The notes beneath the pieces are model-generated. The model worked only from the letters and a program-made list of their open reading frames with translations, was not told the origin of the DNA and did no database searches. Shown here piece by piece: positions 12,246 through 24,800 of a stretch of DNA of 64,000 nt. This DNA is from Chromobotia macracanthus. Lineage: Eukaryota > Chordata > Actinopteri > Cypriniformes > Botiidae. Both the position numbers and the translations under genes were made by a program. Numbering within the stretch: position 1 is the first letter of the stretch; every line of letters begins with the position of its first letter. The DNA lies in NCBI GenBank assembly GCA_036877525.1, contig JAZGTH010000001.1, positions 12,052,001 to 12,116,000 of the forward strand, given 5' to 3'.

Positions 12246-14211
12246 ATTAATTTCAATTATAACCCTTTAGATCAAAAGGTTTTTTAAATTAGGACTAATA
12301 TAAAATCAAGCATGCCAACATTTGTAACTGGTAATATATGTTTTGCTATTTTAGCTCGCAATTCCTTTTAAAAGAAAACGTGTACAATATTTGTAGCCTG
12401 CTTAGCTGTATGTGTCTATATACCTACATACTGGCTTTAAATGACCCACCTGTCGAGTTCATGTGGTCATGCCCGAGCCCTTTTAACTGGTCCTCTGCTC
12501 GACTTCAGTTTCCCCGACAATCTCCATTTAATTCCATGGCATGATTATTTCCATTCCTTCTTACTGTATTGCTTCCCGACCAGCTAAAATTCAGAAAAGT
12601 AAACTATCATTGAGATTGAGGTATTCTTTGTACTACATCTCATCTGCATTCTATCAAAACCTGTTCAACTTTGGTTGTTTTGTGTCAGTAATGCCATTGG
12701 TGTAATATAAAGTAAATATAAAACATTACTCTCTAAGTAGGAGGCAGACAGGCAGGCTTAAGTTAGCTACAGGATAGTATTTGTAGCACTGCTACATTAT
12801 TATATGTGCACTTTGTTGCAAACAATGTCTGAGATACAGTAAGATGGATTTGAGCGTGAATCTGTCTTTATCTGAGTCCTTGGAGACTTTCTTCTGTTTT
12901 TCCACCTTCATTTATTCCTTTTTCCTTTATTAACTCCTTCTCTCCTGCATATTTCCTGACAACAGGACAGGATGTTTGAATCTGACCACAAAATAAAACC
13001 TTTTTATTTTCTTATTATCTGTCCCTCTGCTCCAATGAAATTACACTTAACATCTACATCACCCATAAACTTTCACATGCCAGACTTCAGTGTCAGCCTA
13101 AAGTAATGTAAATATTAAGTTGCAGTTGTAGATCGTTATTTGTACAAAGATTATACTTTTAATTCAATATTCACACATTAAGAAATGCCTACGTTGTTGA
13201 AAAGTATTGCTTTTATAATGTAACATTTTTTCATAGCTTCATTTAAAGAACAATTCAAATGTATGATTGTTTAACTGTGAAGGATATTGTCTAGTTTAAA
13301 TGCATTTAAATGTGTACATAAGTAGGTAATATGAACGGCACGTTATTAAATGTGAAATAAACTCGATGGGGAGATTAATGCAATGAGATGATGTTGTCAG
13401 ATATCTCTGTTGTTAGGCTTTTCTACCCGTGCCTTTGTGCACGTACCCAAACTCTGCCCTTATGTCCCGCCCTATAATAATAAAAGAAACAAAATAACAA
13501 AATACTCTGTAATGGCTTCTGTAATAAAACACAGATCAGATGTCGGTTATGTTTTATTTCACAAATGGGACAAAGCAATGGAAAGACTTAGCCCATGTCC
13601 TTTGATAGAAAACAAGCATGAGATATCTCATCCCATCTCATGCAGACTACTAGCTTGAAAAGTTTCAAGATGATTAAACTTACTTGTGAAGTATTAACAA
13701 AATAAAATGCAATAACAACAAAAGCAAGGGTGACACGTTTTGAACTTTTAGTTTATTATGTTAACCAATGAGTTAAAAATGTCGTTTACTGTGTAGCGGA
13801 CAACCCCCCTCCACCCCCCAGAAAAAGTGCACACGTGGAAAGAGACTAACTCGTGAGTGACAGGTATATCAGCCAGTCATATTTGAAAACAGTGACGTCT
13901 GCTCGCCCCCACGAACGAATCGTTTATTAGAGTGGGAGGGTCCAGTTAAAAGACTGAAGAAATAAGCCCCCCTAAATCTGGCAGGGGAACAGCTGGAAAA
14001 GTTGAAGAAGTTAACGTGAGTTCCAGAGGGAAGAGAAAGATCTGGTCAAAATGGTAAAAAAGGACACGTTTTGGGTTTAGAGTCGTTTGAGGATCCCTGA
14101 GCAAATCTGATAAACTGCAATTGCATCAAATGCAGATACTCGAAAAAAACATCGACTGAGATATCGTCTTTTCCCTTTCAAGAATATACCAATTATTTGG
14201 TCAGCCTCCTA

Positions 14212-14217
14212 GGTAAG
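14212..14217 (+). promoter_or_regulatory. tmem45a: Candidate donor of a tmem45a 5' UTR exon
   Basis: A strong donor (AG|GTAAGA) ends a transcript-like stretch of about 250 bases. The first coding exon of tmem45a has an acceptor (ttttccag) at about 16290, only some 16 bases before the ATG, so an upstream non-coding exon is expected. This assignment is inference. Confidence 0.4.
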
Positions 14218-14933
14218 ATATCCACTATTTATCAGAATTCAGGTTATTATTTTCGTTTTTATATCTTAATAATTCAAATAACGGACCTTGGTGAAAAGTT
14301 AATGTATTTATGTACTGAATTTTATAATCACAATGAGGCAGTGAATAAAGAATCACAGCAGTCCCATGATAATTAAGATATTTTCAGCCTTTGTTGACAT
14401 TGGAAAAGCTGTTTTTTCTCCTTTTCAAGAAAAACGTCGTAAACGTCTTGAGAGAAGCCCAGTAAAATGTAAATCGTAGACCTTAATACAAAAAACAATG
14501 TGAAGACAATAAACTCGAGATGTTCATATTGTTTACTGACGAAAAAAAAAGTTTTTTTTAAGGATTTAAAATATATTGTTTAGCCATTTCGTCGTGAAAT
14601 ATCCATTAGATAGGCTATGGTGATATATATGTAGTCAAGTGTATGATTACATCAAGGACTAAGAGTATATTTGTTTATGCATACAATTCCAAATAACATG
14701 GTCCTTACTTACAGCCCACATTTAGTCATGTTGTAAATAAGGATCAGGCCTCTTCATTGGAGAGGTACACTGAGCTTTGTCTCCATGGTGACAGCAGAGC
14801 ATCCTGAGGGGTTCTGAGACCACTAAAGGCTGATTTGATCAAAGCTGCACCTGCTAATCATTGCTTTGATTTTCAAAGCCTTACAAGAAGGTTATAATAA
14901 AATAATGTTTGCTGGACATTAGAAACATCATTA

Positions 14934-15222
14934 TCACTTATAATAAGATTTCATTTGTTACCATTACTTAACTACCCTAGTTAACAGTAGCCAGCAATAC
15001 CTATACAGCATTTACTTATCTTGGTTATTAATATTCATATTAGTAATCTCAAGAACTAATACATTAAAAATCTAAAGTTGCACAGTGAATTAACATTAAC
15101 ATACATTAACGAAGATAAAATGCTGAAAAAAAATATTTGTTTATTGTTCATTGCTAGTTAATGTTAGCGAACGCATTAACTAATGTTAACGTATGGAACC
15201 TACTTGTAGTGTTACCCAAATA
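14934..15222 (+). mobile_element. MITE of the ACAATAAGGTTCC family, copy 1
   Basis: It begins near ataataagatttcatttgtt and ends aacgtatggaacctacttgt followed by agtgttaccc. The interior is made of GTTAAC/TTAACATTA words. A clearer copy lies at 31242-31495. The two ends are roughly inverted copies, and there is no coding capacity. Confidence 0.65.
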
Positions 15223-16306
15223 TTTAATCGAGGAGCGAAAAAAGAATGTTGTTTAGTTTGTTTGCCAGTTTTCCACAGTTTAGATTTTTTTCTTTATATC
15301 AAAGGAATCATACAAAAGTCAAAGAAAATTCATCAAAAAAGGAAAGTCATCATTTCCTCCTAAGATTCTCAGTTTTGTCTCAGACGTTCAACCTAGAAAT
15401 GCACTTGATTTAAATAACCCGATTGTATCTATAGTTTGAATTTTAGCTTATGTTCTGAAAGTAATTGTAAGATGAAGGTGCTGTTTATCTGATAAAAGGT
15501 TATAATCTCAAGGACACACTTACACTGATTAAACACTTGAATGGGGAATTCAATCACAAGACCTGAATGACATTGGTGCAGTACTGATGACCTTTTGATT
15601 AAATATTATTCAGAAATCAACCACTACAAGAGAAAGGAAGGCTATAAATAACTTAATTCTGTTGTTTCCCTACATATTGCTTCTTTCATTATGTTTTTGA
15701 CTGATTGGAAGAACAAAAGGATCTTATTTTAACATTTATTATGATGTTATTTAAATAAATCTGAAAGTTTACTGATCTTTCAAATTTAACTAATTAAAGT
15801 TCACTGTTTAAGGTGGATGGTGAATGTTTAAGACATGAGTCTATTTTTAGATTGTAGGGTTATTCAGTACATACAGAGTTTATAATGCCGTTTTAGTTGT
15901 CTTATTTTGTTTATGCTGTCTGTGTGCTGTTCAGAATAGCACTTTAACGTTCTTTCCTGGACCCTCATTAAGCCGGCTGAGGTCTCTCAGTGCTTTCCTG
16001 TGAATCTTGATTTGTTTCTATAACATTTCCCTTCCCCTCAGTCCATGGCTGTGCATGTGTATAGAATAATTTACTTCTTCAGTAGGAAAATGACATGATT
16101 GGGAAGTACAGTCCTGTATTTGGATTTCTGGCACTTTAAGGCTCCACCCTGCTGCCACGTTTTTAGTTTAGCCCACATAGTTTTTTTAACAACATTTTGT
16201 AAACCATAATCCATATTTGAGGACACATTATGAGACATCATTATTATTATGAGGCGTCTTTTTAAAACAAAATTGTGATTTTATTTTCCAGAACATTTAG
16301 GAAATC

Positions 16307-18082
16307 ATGGGAAGTTTTAAAGGCCATGCATTACCTGGAAGTTTCTTCCTAATCACTGGTTTGTGGTGGGCTGGAAAGCAGTCATTTTTGTACACCACCC
16401 GCAGGAACAAAAGTGCTGGTGCAGGAAGGATTGCTACTCGAGCTACCCTACGGCGTATAGAAATCATAGAAGGAGCCGTTATTTTGTCATTTTCTGTTAT
16501 CGGTGAGTTGCTGTCATACCTTTATTATTACAAAACCAAATTTTTAATACACTTATAATATAGGTAAATATAGGTAAATATATAGGTTTTTCAACCCTGT
16601 TTTTATCAGTATTTTAGCATAGAGTTCTTGATTTGGTTCTTTAGGATTTAAAACAAATTCTTGATACATTATCAGCATTTTGAGATCAGAGATTGTTTGT
16701 TTGTTTGCATGTTTTTCTATAGATGATTTAGTAAAGAGCTACAAAGAATGAAAAGGTCATAATTAGAGTCCATTTCTTTGGTTGCAAATCACTTTTATTT
16801 TTATTTGAAATCCTGCTTCTGCATTTGTTGAGTTCTTCTGATGTTTACACAGGCATGCTTGCTGAGCAGCTTTTAGCAGGTGGGCCCAAGTTTCAACTCT
16901 ATGATTCTTCCACTCAGCACTGGGAGCAGCTGATGAACTGGCAGCACACCACCATGTACCTGTTCTTTGCTATTGCAGGAGCCATATCTCTTACTGTTCA
17001 TAGCACAGATATTGCCCCGCTCGCATTAGACCGCATGCTGCTGGGACTTGCTTTCTTCAATGAGGGTAAAATCTCATTCTCTTCACGCCAAATATACAAA
17101 TAATAAATAAAAGTGTCTGCCAAATGCATAAATGTATCATGAAAAAGGTATTTAGAACTTTTTAACAAAATGATCATTTGAGTGTGTGTTGAATGTTATG
17201 ATGTCTCTTTGAAAGACTAAAGACTAAAAAATGTATAAATTGTTCACATAATACACAGATAACAGCCTAATTTACACTGATAATCAAGTATGTGTCATGA
17301 CATCATACAGTAAGTCGTAAAAAGCAGCTGTTTTGCAGGATTTTTGTTTCTTTACCATCTCCATGGCAGAGGCATGCTTGATGTCCTCGTTCACACCCTT
17401 CTCCTCTATGCCATCTTTGGACAAGCTCTTATCTGCTTTCTGGAGGTTTTTCACAGGGGAAATATCCTCCTAGAATTGTTAAGAGCTACTCTCACAATAC
17501 TGCAGGGCAGCTGGTTCTGGCAGGTCAGTGTGTGTGTGTGTACATGTGTATATAAAAAACAGTGCAAACCAATATTCTGACATCAACTCTTGAAAGATTT
17601 TCCACAAAATCTTTGTGTTCCTTTTTTTTAGATTGGCTTTGTGTTATATCCACCCAGTCAGGTGAAATGGGATCTGACTGACCATGACAATGCGATGTTC
17701 GTAACCTTATGCTATTGTTGGCATCTGGCGTTTGCCTTGCTCATTGTTGCTGTACTGTACTGGTCTGTCCTTTGGTGAGTGTGCACATATTCTACCCACT
17801 GTAAAAAGACCGTGACATACAAAACCATCCAGACATAATGGAATGATAAAATCACAGTTCAGTTCCCACAATAGTTACGCTTCCATAATAGTTTTGTTTA
17901 GGAAAAGCACCTTAGAAGTTTTTGTGTCTCTTATCATACTGTTTCAAGTTCACGTTTAAATGAATGTTCGTTGTTCTTTTTTCAGTGGTGTCCGTTCCAG
18001 ACTGAGGAGAATGCCACCTATGGAAATGGGACTCTTGAAACCAAGGGATAAAGAACTGGAGTCTGAAGATGAAATTTTATAA
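16307..18082 (+). CDS. tmem45a: Transmembrane protein 45A (TMEM45/DUF716 family)
   Basis: TMEM45A is a multi-pass membrane protein of the DUF716 family with poorly defined function, linked to epithelial differentiation. Five coding exons are 16307-16502, 16853-17065, 17339-17523, 17632-17774 and 17986-18082. They join in phase to 277 residues, against about 275 in human. Conserved blocks include GHALPGSFF, ITGLWW, IEIIEG, HWEQLMNWQHTTMY, LLELLRATLTILQGSWFWQIGFVLYPP (spanning two exons) and MGLLKPRDKELESEDEI at the acidic C-terminus. About seven hydrophobic segments are visible. A short C-terminal tail follows the last one. The start is the first ATG after an acceptor and matches the family N-terminus MGxFxGHALPG. 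TMEM45B is the main alternative; lnp1 next door favours TMEM45A. Confidence 0.94.
17112..17137 (+). repeat. SINE tail remnant
   Basis: The text gtctgccaaatgcataaatg is shared with the 3' tail of the SINE at 59806. Only this tail survives here, in tmem45a intron 2. Confidence 0.5.
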
Positions 18083-19157
18083 CAGTTTTCACACTTTATC
18101 GCACATTCTAATCTGTGTCCATATGCATCTGGAGGTTCTGGAGCTTAGGAAAAAAAAATAAAGTATAAGCGAAAGAGGGGTATTTTCACTAAATACTAGG
18201 CCTGTCTTCATTTCCTGAAGAGCAGCTGGGAGAATATCATAACACATAAACGCTGTGTTCAGAGGATCAAACAGAATTTGTAACACTTCAATATTTCTGT
18301 GCCACATCTCAGGACCAAATTACACACTTTTGAAAATGAATTAAAACTTGATTTGTTTCTGAATTTCGGTTTGAATTAAGCCATTTAAAAGAGTATACTG
18401 ATTATTTTGGTGTCTTCATGTATGTTTTTTATTTCATGCAATGCACTTTTCCATTGTTTCTGTTTGACTTAATGTACATTTGATAATTATTTGTGCTCTC
18501 TCAGTATTTTACTTGTTTTCACTCAAGGACAGATGTTATCATCTTTTTATTCAGTTGGTTTTAGCAATACTATATGATCTACATATCTGTGTTTTAATGC
18601 ACACATATGGTGGTTTAAAACACCCAATATCATTGAGTTTGGAGAACTCTTCCAGTAATCAAATTAAAGATTTTGTGGAGTTCTGACATTTCCTTGACAA
18701 TTCTTGACAGCCATAGCAATTTCTCACATCTGTTGTTTTTATTAGTGCCATAACTTTGTTTTTTTGAAGTCTATTTTAGGATCGTACATTGTATGTAATC
18801 TTAAATTTACAGAAACTCATGAAATATATTTATTGATTTCATTTGTTTTGACGATAAATATATTTCAAAGATCCTTGTAAATTTTTTAATTAAAAGATTT
18901 TATGTATTACAATGTTAGAATTACTGTGATGTTGGCACAAAGGCCCACTCTGTAATAAGCTATTTGGGTGCACCTTTAAAGTACCACTAGGTGGCGTGCC
19001 GGAACAACAAGTGGTTGTAATGTTTTACTGAAGGAAGCCCAGAAGGTGAAGGGATGTCAAACGACTGAAAGTTGGACGATGACACAGTGCAATTATACAA
19101 CAGATTTGCAGGGATTGAGAGTTAATAGATTTAAGAGATAAAATCGCATATAAACTT
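18083..19157 (+). other. tmem45a 3' UTR and sft2d2 upstream region
   Basis: A candidate AATAAA signal for tmem45a lies at 18157-18162, with further AT-rich sequence after it. The last 200 bases before 19158 should hold the sft2d2 promoter and 5' UTR. No additional exon was recognised. Confidence 0.5.
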
Positions 19158-21029
19158 ATGGATAAACTAAGAGCTGTTCTGGATGGTCGTGATGGAAACA
19201 ATGACAACCGTAATATACTGCAGGTAAACCTTCACGTCTTAAGAGCTCTCCAAAAGCTTTGAGTTACTTCGTTGCCAGTTTCTTTTACTTTAATGAAATA
19301 TACTTTAATAAACAAAAATATATCAGATAAACTAAACATTAATGTTATACTTTAATACTTATATTTCAACTTCACGAATGGGTGAAACGTAAGTCACGGT
19401 TATCGCGTCACTCTAGGCGGCGAATGAAGCGTCCACGCTGGGATGGGGAACTCGCGTAAAAGGATTCATCGCCTGTATGGTCATCGGAGTTGTGTGCTCT
19501 ATCCTGGTCAGTGACATGAACTTTTAATAACTATGTTTTGGTTTTCGTATTGAAAAGGGATTGATAATTGTATTTCTAAGTGTATGTTTGGAGGAGCTGT
19601 ATCACCGGTTTGACCAGCTTTCAGGAATGTCATTAAAAGTATGCACATTGCTTGAGCCAAATGGCTTTAAAAGTATCTTAAGTGAGGAGTTACGGGAGAA
19701 ACTTATTTTATTATGCCTTGTATCATTGTGTTTAACTTTTTATTATTAATAGTCACAAAATATTACTACAATAAATAACGTTTATCTTTTCATATCACAG
19801 GGGGTGTGTTGCCTGTTTATTCCCAAAATAGGTATAATTCTCTTCATTGTTTTTTACACATTTGGGAACATATGCTCTTTAGCAAGGTGAGTCCTGAAGA
19901 CCATAGAACTTAAATGTAAGATTATTGTTTTAGTGGAGTGATTTTACTTTTTCATTTGAACCCACCGACAGCACCATGTTTTTGATGGGACCGGTCAAAC
20001 AGCTGAAACGAATGTGTGACAAGACCAGAGCCTTTGCTACAGTTGTTATGATAGTGAGTTATTGCTTGACTGACACACACAAACACACACACCACTAATC
20101 AGCTCTTACAAAGAATAAAGGATCTGTCCAAAATCCATTACTAAGTCTTTGTAGGTAAACATTTTGAAACATAGAGCACCACAACATGCTTAAAAGAAAT
20201 GAGCTTAACATTTTTTTAAATCTGAAATGCCACAAAGTGGAATAATTTAACATTTTGGCTGTATACAACCTTTGTCTTTTAATTTTGCTCATTTTCTTTT
20301 TGATCTGTGTAGACATGTCTGGTTCTCACACTATGTGCAGCATTATGGGTGAGCTGTGATCACTTGTTATACAACATAAGCTGAATCTGATGATGAAGTG
20401 TTGTTTTTAGCTTTAATTAACACTATTGTCTGTACCACAGTGGAAAATCTATGCACTTGCTTTGCTGTTTGTCATTCTGCAAGCCCTTGCATTTGCTTGG
20501 TAAGTTTTCATTGCATTATATACGTGATTATATACTAAATGCTCAGTGCCTAGTGCATAACATTAAATTAAAAATTAAAATGCATTTTTCTTTGCCATAG
20601 GTATGGGCTGTCATACATTCCATTTGCCAGGTTTGTTATTTTTCATGTTTTGAAAATCATTGCAGAAATAAATTTACAGCAGAATTCCTGCTGTAAAAAT
20701 GATGTCATACAAAGAAACAAACCAAAGCTCCAGCTGAATGATTAGATATTACCAGATTGATGATGTTTGAAGTTTCAGTGAAATGCTTTTGCAATAGGCT
20801 AACCTCATAAATGACAGCATTAATGTTGTAACTTGTGCATATTGTGTGCATATTTCAGTGAAATGCTTTTGCAATAGGGTGATCTCATAAGTGACAGCAT
20901 TAATGTTGTAACATGTGCATATTGCATTTGCTTTGGATTCTGTAATAAGGCCTTTTCACTTTGATTGTTTCTGCCAGAGATGCCATCCTAAACTTTTTCT
21001 CCATGCTGTGCTCAAAGTGTGTGAAATGA
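19158..21029 (+). CDS. sft2d2: Vesicle transport protein SFT2B (SFT2D2)
   Basis: SFT2 proteins are small four-span membrane proteins of the Golgi and endosomes, implicated in fusion of retrograde vesicles. Eight exons are 19158-19223, 19417-19506, 19801-19886, 19972-20053, 20313-20348, 20441-20499, 20601-20630 and 20978-21029. They join in phase to 166 residues; human SFT2D2 is about 160. The signature FLMGPVKQLKRM lies at residues 84-95 and LSYIPFARDA at about 143-152. Membrane segments fall at about 38-58, 62-80, 100-120 and 124-143. The MDKL start and KGFIAC favour SFT2D2 over SFT2D1 (MEKL). The last intron carries an 80-base tandem duplication. The final exon is short and ends KCVK. Confidence 0.94.
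20773..20930 (+). repeat. Tandem duplication, two units of about 80 bases
   Basis: The string tttcagtgaaatgcttttgc recurs at 20773 and 20853, followed by near-identical text including gacagcattaatgttgtaac. The units differ at a handful of positions. They lie in the last sft2d2 intron, ending about 50 bases before the last exon. Confidence 0.9.
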
Positions 21030-21826
21030 AGACCCAAGGTTTTTGGACTCTTATCACCTTCTGTTCAAGAACTTGGTGGTTTGGGATCCACAAATGATCA
21101 GAATGACACAATGAGACTTGTAATGGCTATTTAGACATTATGCTGGATCACAGCGTAGTCAAAGTAAAGCTCTAAACAAAGGGTATAAGATTACTATTAA
21201 GTGTTATATATAGTGTTAAGTGTTAACATGTTATGTTATATATATATATTGTTAAACCTATGTAAAACCTATATAAAACACTTTAGGAAAGCTATGGGAA
21301 ACTGTAAAATTGCTAAAACAATATTTCTTGCACTACTTTAATGTCATTATTGTATTAAATTAAAAGTATTGTAAATAAACACTATTTTTATCAACAACTT
21401 ATGTTCTTTTGTAACATGTTTTATGTCTAATGTTATAACCTAAGCTGATATAAAATATAGTTGGTCAAGGTTTATGTGAATTTTAGATTTAGATGCAGCT
21501 GTTCATCTACATAGACTCTAATGTTTTTTTAGACAACTTTATTTTATTATTATTATTATTATTTACATTTAGGGATGGCGCCTTTAATGTGGGTGGTGCG
21601 TGTTGACATCACTGATCATTCATTGGACACAATCTGTCTTTGTGCCCGCCCACTTACTGTTGCAGGAAGTAGTTACATACCGAAGTTCACTTTCGAACTT
21701 GCCTGGCGCGCTTTAATAATAACTTACAAAACTAATAGTTACAGTGATATTAGTAAAGTTATAGTTATATTAATACACACATTTCACGATATAACAGCGT
21801 ACTTTATTAGTATTTAAACCACAGTA
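21030..21826 (+). other. sft2d2 3' UTR and chd1l upstream region
   Basis: A candidate AATAAA for sft2d2 lies at 21374-21379. A TTA repeat occurs at about 21540-21562. From 21575 the sequence is less AT-rich, with an inverted CCAAT box (cattgg) and an ETS-like ggaagtag, and is a plausible chd1l promoter. The gap between the genes is only about 800 bases. Confidence 0.5.
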
Positions 21827-24800
21827 ATGTCCAAGTTTCTTCGAGCCGTAAGAAACGGCATAACTAAAAAGGAGAAATCGGAGCTTACAGAGAATGACCT
21901 GAAGAAATGGGGACTAGGAGGTGTGATTATTAAAAGCAATTGTAATATAAATGTTCAGGCAGCAAAGTATTCCTTTTATTGTATTTATTTTTTTTTTATA
22001 AAACGGAGCACACAAACATAACAGTACAGATTTTGAATAGGTTTAAACATTAGCTGTGCTTCTGAACGTAATCAGCTGTCTGCCTAGAAAGCAACTTGGG
22101 CATGTTTAGCGCTTTCATTGTGGTCATTTTTTTGGATCAGGGGACGTCTGACATAATTTGAAGCTAAAACTTTATTACCAACAACACTATTTATCTTCCA
22201 GCAATTACTTTGAGGTCCTATCAGTTGGACGGAGTGAGGTGGCTCTCACAGTGCATGAAGAACCAGGAAGGCTGCATACTTGGTGATGAGATGGGATTGG
22301 GAAAGACCTGTCAGGTTAGCAGTGGGTTGGGGTTACTGTCTGGATTAGCTATAGAGTCATTTCAAAATGATTGAATTTGCAGTTCTTTAGATTTTGTTTC
22401 ATGGTAATTTCATTTTTGCAATTTAATTTTTTTAGATTGCATTGAACTATATTAGGTTAAAGAAGTAATGCAGAAATCAAATGATGTATGAAAAACACCA
22501 AAGCTATAATCAGATAAGTAAGATAAGTCATATTTTACTGTAGACCATCTGTCTGTTGGCATACGCTCGAGGATGTCTTAAGATGAATGGACCATTCCTT
22601 GTGCTGTGCCCTTTGTCTGTTTTGGAGAACTGGAGACAAGAGTTGGAACGGTAAGGGTTTTTATGTTTCAGGAGAATTCATATACTGCATATACTATTCA
22701 TATACTGTGGTCAGGTTAGATTACAAAGAGTGGAACGCAGACAGTTATTATCTGTACAGGAATTATAAACTGTATGGTATCATTTGAACAAGTGAATAAT
22801 CCAACGTGAACAGATATTGCTTTAAGACTATGTGCTGTCAGTGTCACTAGATGGAGACAGTAGCATATGAACTGTGCTGGTATCTGGGTCATGCTCAAAA
22901 AAATGTTGTTCTGAATTTTCCAAGGTGAAAATTATTTACATACAAAACACATTTATTTTGTAAATTTTATTTAACTTACACAACATATTTACATAATTAT
23001 TTACATTTTAATTGCTCATTGTGTTATATTTTTGCACACTTTTTAGACCTCAACCTAATATGTAACCTGTGTAAAGGTTTTTGATGTCCTTTATAAGAAG
23101 GGTCTTGAATATTTGAAATCTTTCTGTCAAAGGTCAAGAGGTATGCTTGTCACAATATTTTGAGAATGACCTATCTACTGTAAAAACATTCTGTAAATGT
23201 AATATGAGCTCCAGTAACATTTTGTTTGCATGAAGGCTTAGTTTGGGTTCCTCTCTTTCTCTCTGTGCCCTTTTTCCCAGTTTCTGTTCTAGTCTTTCTG
23301 TTACCTGTTACACTGGGGATAAAGAGAGAAGGGCGGAGCTCCAGAGAGAACTCCAGAATGACAGACACTTCCATGTTCTCCTCACCACCTATGAGGTCAG
23401 CACACCTGTTTTGAGAAATTAGATGGACATTAATTGTAAAGCATTTCTGTTATTTGCACTGTTATGATCTAACTGAAACACTTTCCCATCTTTAATAGAT
23501 GTGCCTGAAGGATGCCAACTACCTAAACAGGTCTCTTTTTATTGTTTTGGTGAATTGGTATAAACAAACTATACCTCATGTAATCTGACTATAGAACATA
23601 TTTTTGAATTCAACTAACTGTACTACTTTCTTTTTGCAGTTGGAAATGGAAGATTTTAGTTGTGGATGAAGCTCACAGGCTAAAGAACCAGCAGTCACTG
23701 CTACACGAAACCCTCAAAAAGGTTACATGAATGCATTAAGCTGTCTTTACTGTGCCACATATACAGATAAATGTTTTATAGTCAACATTCTGACAACCTC
23801 TACCACTGTATCTCAGTTTACAGTGGGATTTCGGGTGCTCTTGACTGGGACTCCCATTCAGAACAACCTACAGGAAGTTTATTCCCTTCTTGCCTTCATT
23901 CAGCCCAGTCTGTTTTCCCCTGACGCTGCTGATGACTTTGTTACCACCTATGCAGATGTACAGACTGACACTTCTTTAGGTACAACTGCAGAAGTCTTTA
24001 CAGATTCAGTGGCTGTGTGCACATCAGAGTTTACAATTGTCTTACAGTCCTGTTCACACACAATTCAGTTTTAAACCAGAGTAACAATCGCATTCTACAA
24101 ACGGACTCCTTCAAACTCCCTGTTGTGTAAATGGATCCACACTACACAACTAGTTGTGTGATAACCACAATGCACCACACAGATGCTTGACTTGTGTGTG
24201 TTGTGTTTTTTATGTGGGGTTCTGGTAGCTGATAGAGTTAGCTTCCATCAAAGTTGCTTTCGTCAGTTTTAATGGTCTGAGCATGAGCTAAATTCTGTGC
24301 TGAGTTGAAGAATCAGTTTCCAGATATTGACTGTGTGAACGTAGCGTGTGAAAATCTGAATGTTGGCACTTAAAAGCTTTTTGTGCTTGCCAGCACCCAT
24401 ATTAACATCTAAAGCTGTTGGTTTAAGCAAATGTGAAATAACTATAATGGCTACTCTCATTGACCTTGAGGGCTTCAGTTTGACAGCGATGCTTTTAAAA
24501 GCTGGTTTCATTAACTGGTAGTGTTTAATTCTGAGAGTAGAAATAACTTACCCATGACTCTGCAGCAGATGAGTCACATAAGTAAAAAACAATAGAAACA
24601 CTTGTTTAATTCTATTTAACACAATCCCACTGATTTAGATTTATTCAAATGTAAGTTGCAAAGAAGCATTAAAGTGACCTGACAAAGATAATATGGCCCA
24701 AAACAAAAAGCTAAATCCGTTTAACTTTGTCAACCTAGTACAGATGCTGTCTCCCTGAGTAACCTGTCAGATATTCTTTATCATGATAAAGATCATAAAT

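Larger units (their letters stand above)
10762..16306. other. lnp1 3' region and tmem45a upstream region
   Basis: About 5.5 kb between the last lnp1 exon seen and the tmem45a start codon. I scanned the plus strand for a Cys-Pro-x-Cys RING half and found none. A less AT-rich patch lies at 11040-11290, a Tc1-like fragment at about 12046-12245 and a MITE at 14934-15222. A likely non-coding first exon of tmem45a ends at 14212 (CTAG|GTAAGATA). The stretch from 13800 to 14000, richer in GC and containing tgacgtc, is a plausible promoter. Confidence 0.5.

Noticed and set aside
13410..13658. Possible RING second half (LCPYVPP) for lnp1
   Set aside because: It has Cys-Pro but no second Cys at the needed position and no preceding Trp; the acceptor is weak and the frame does not resemble any RING.
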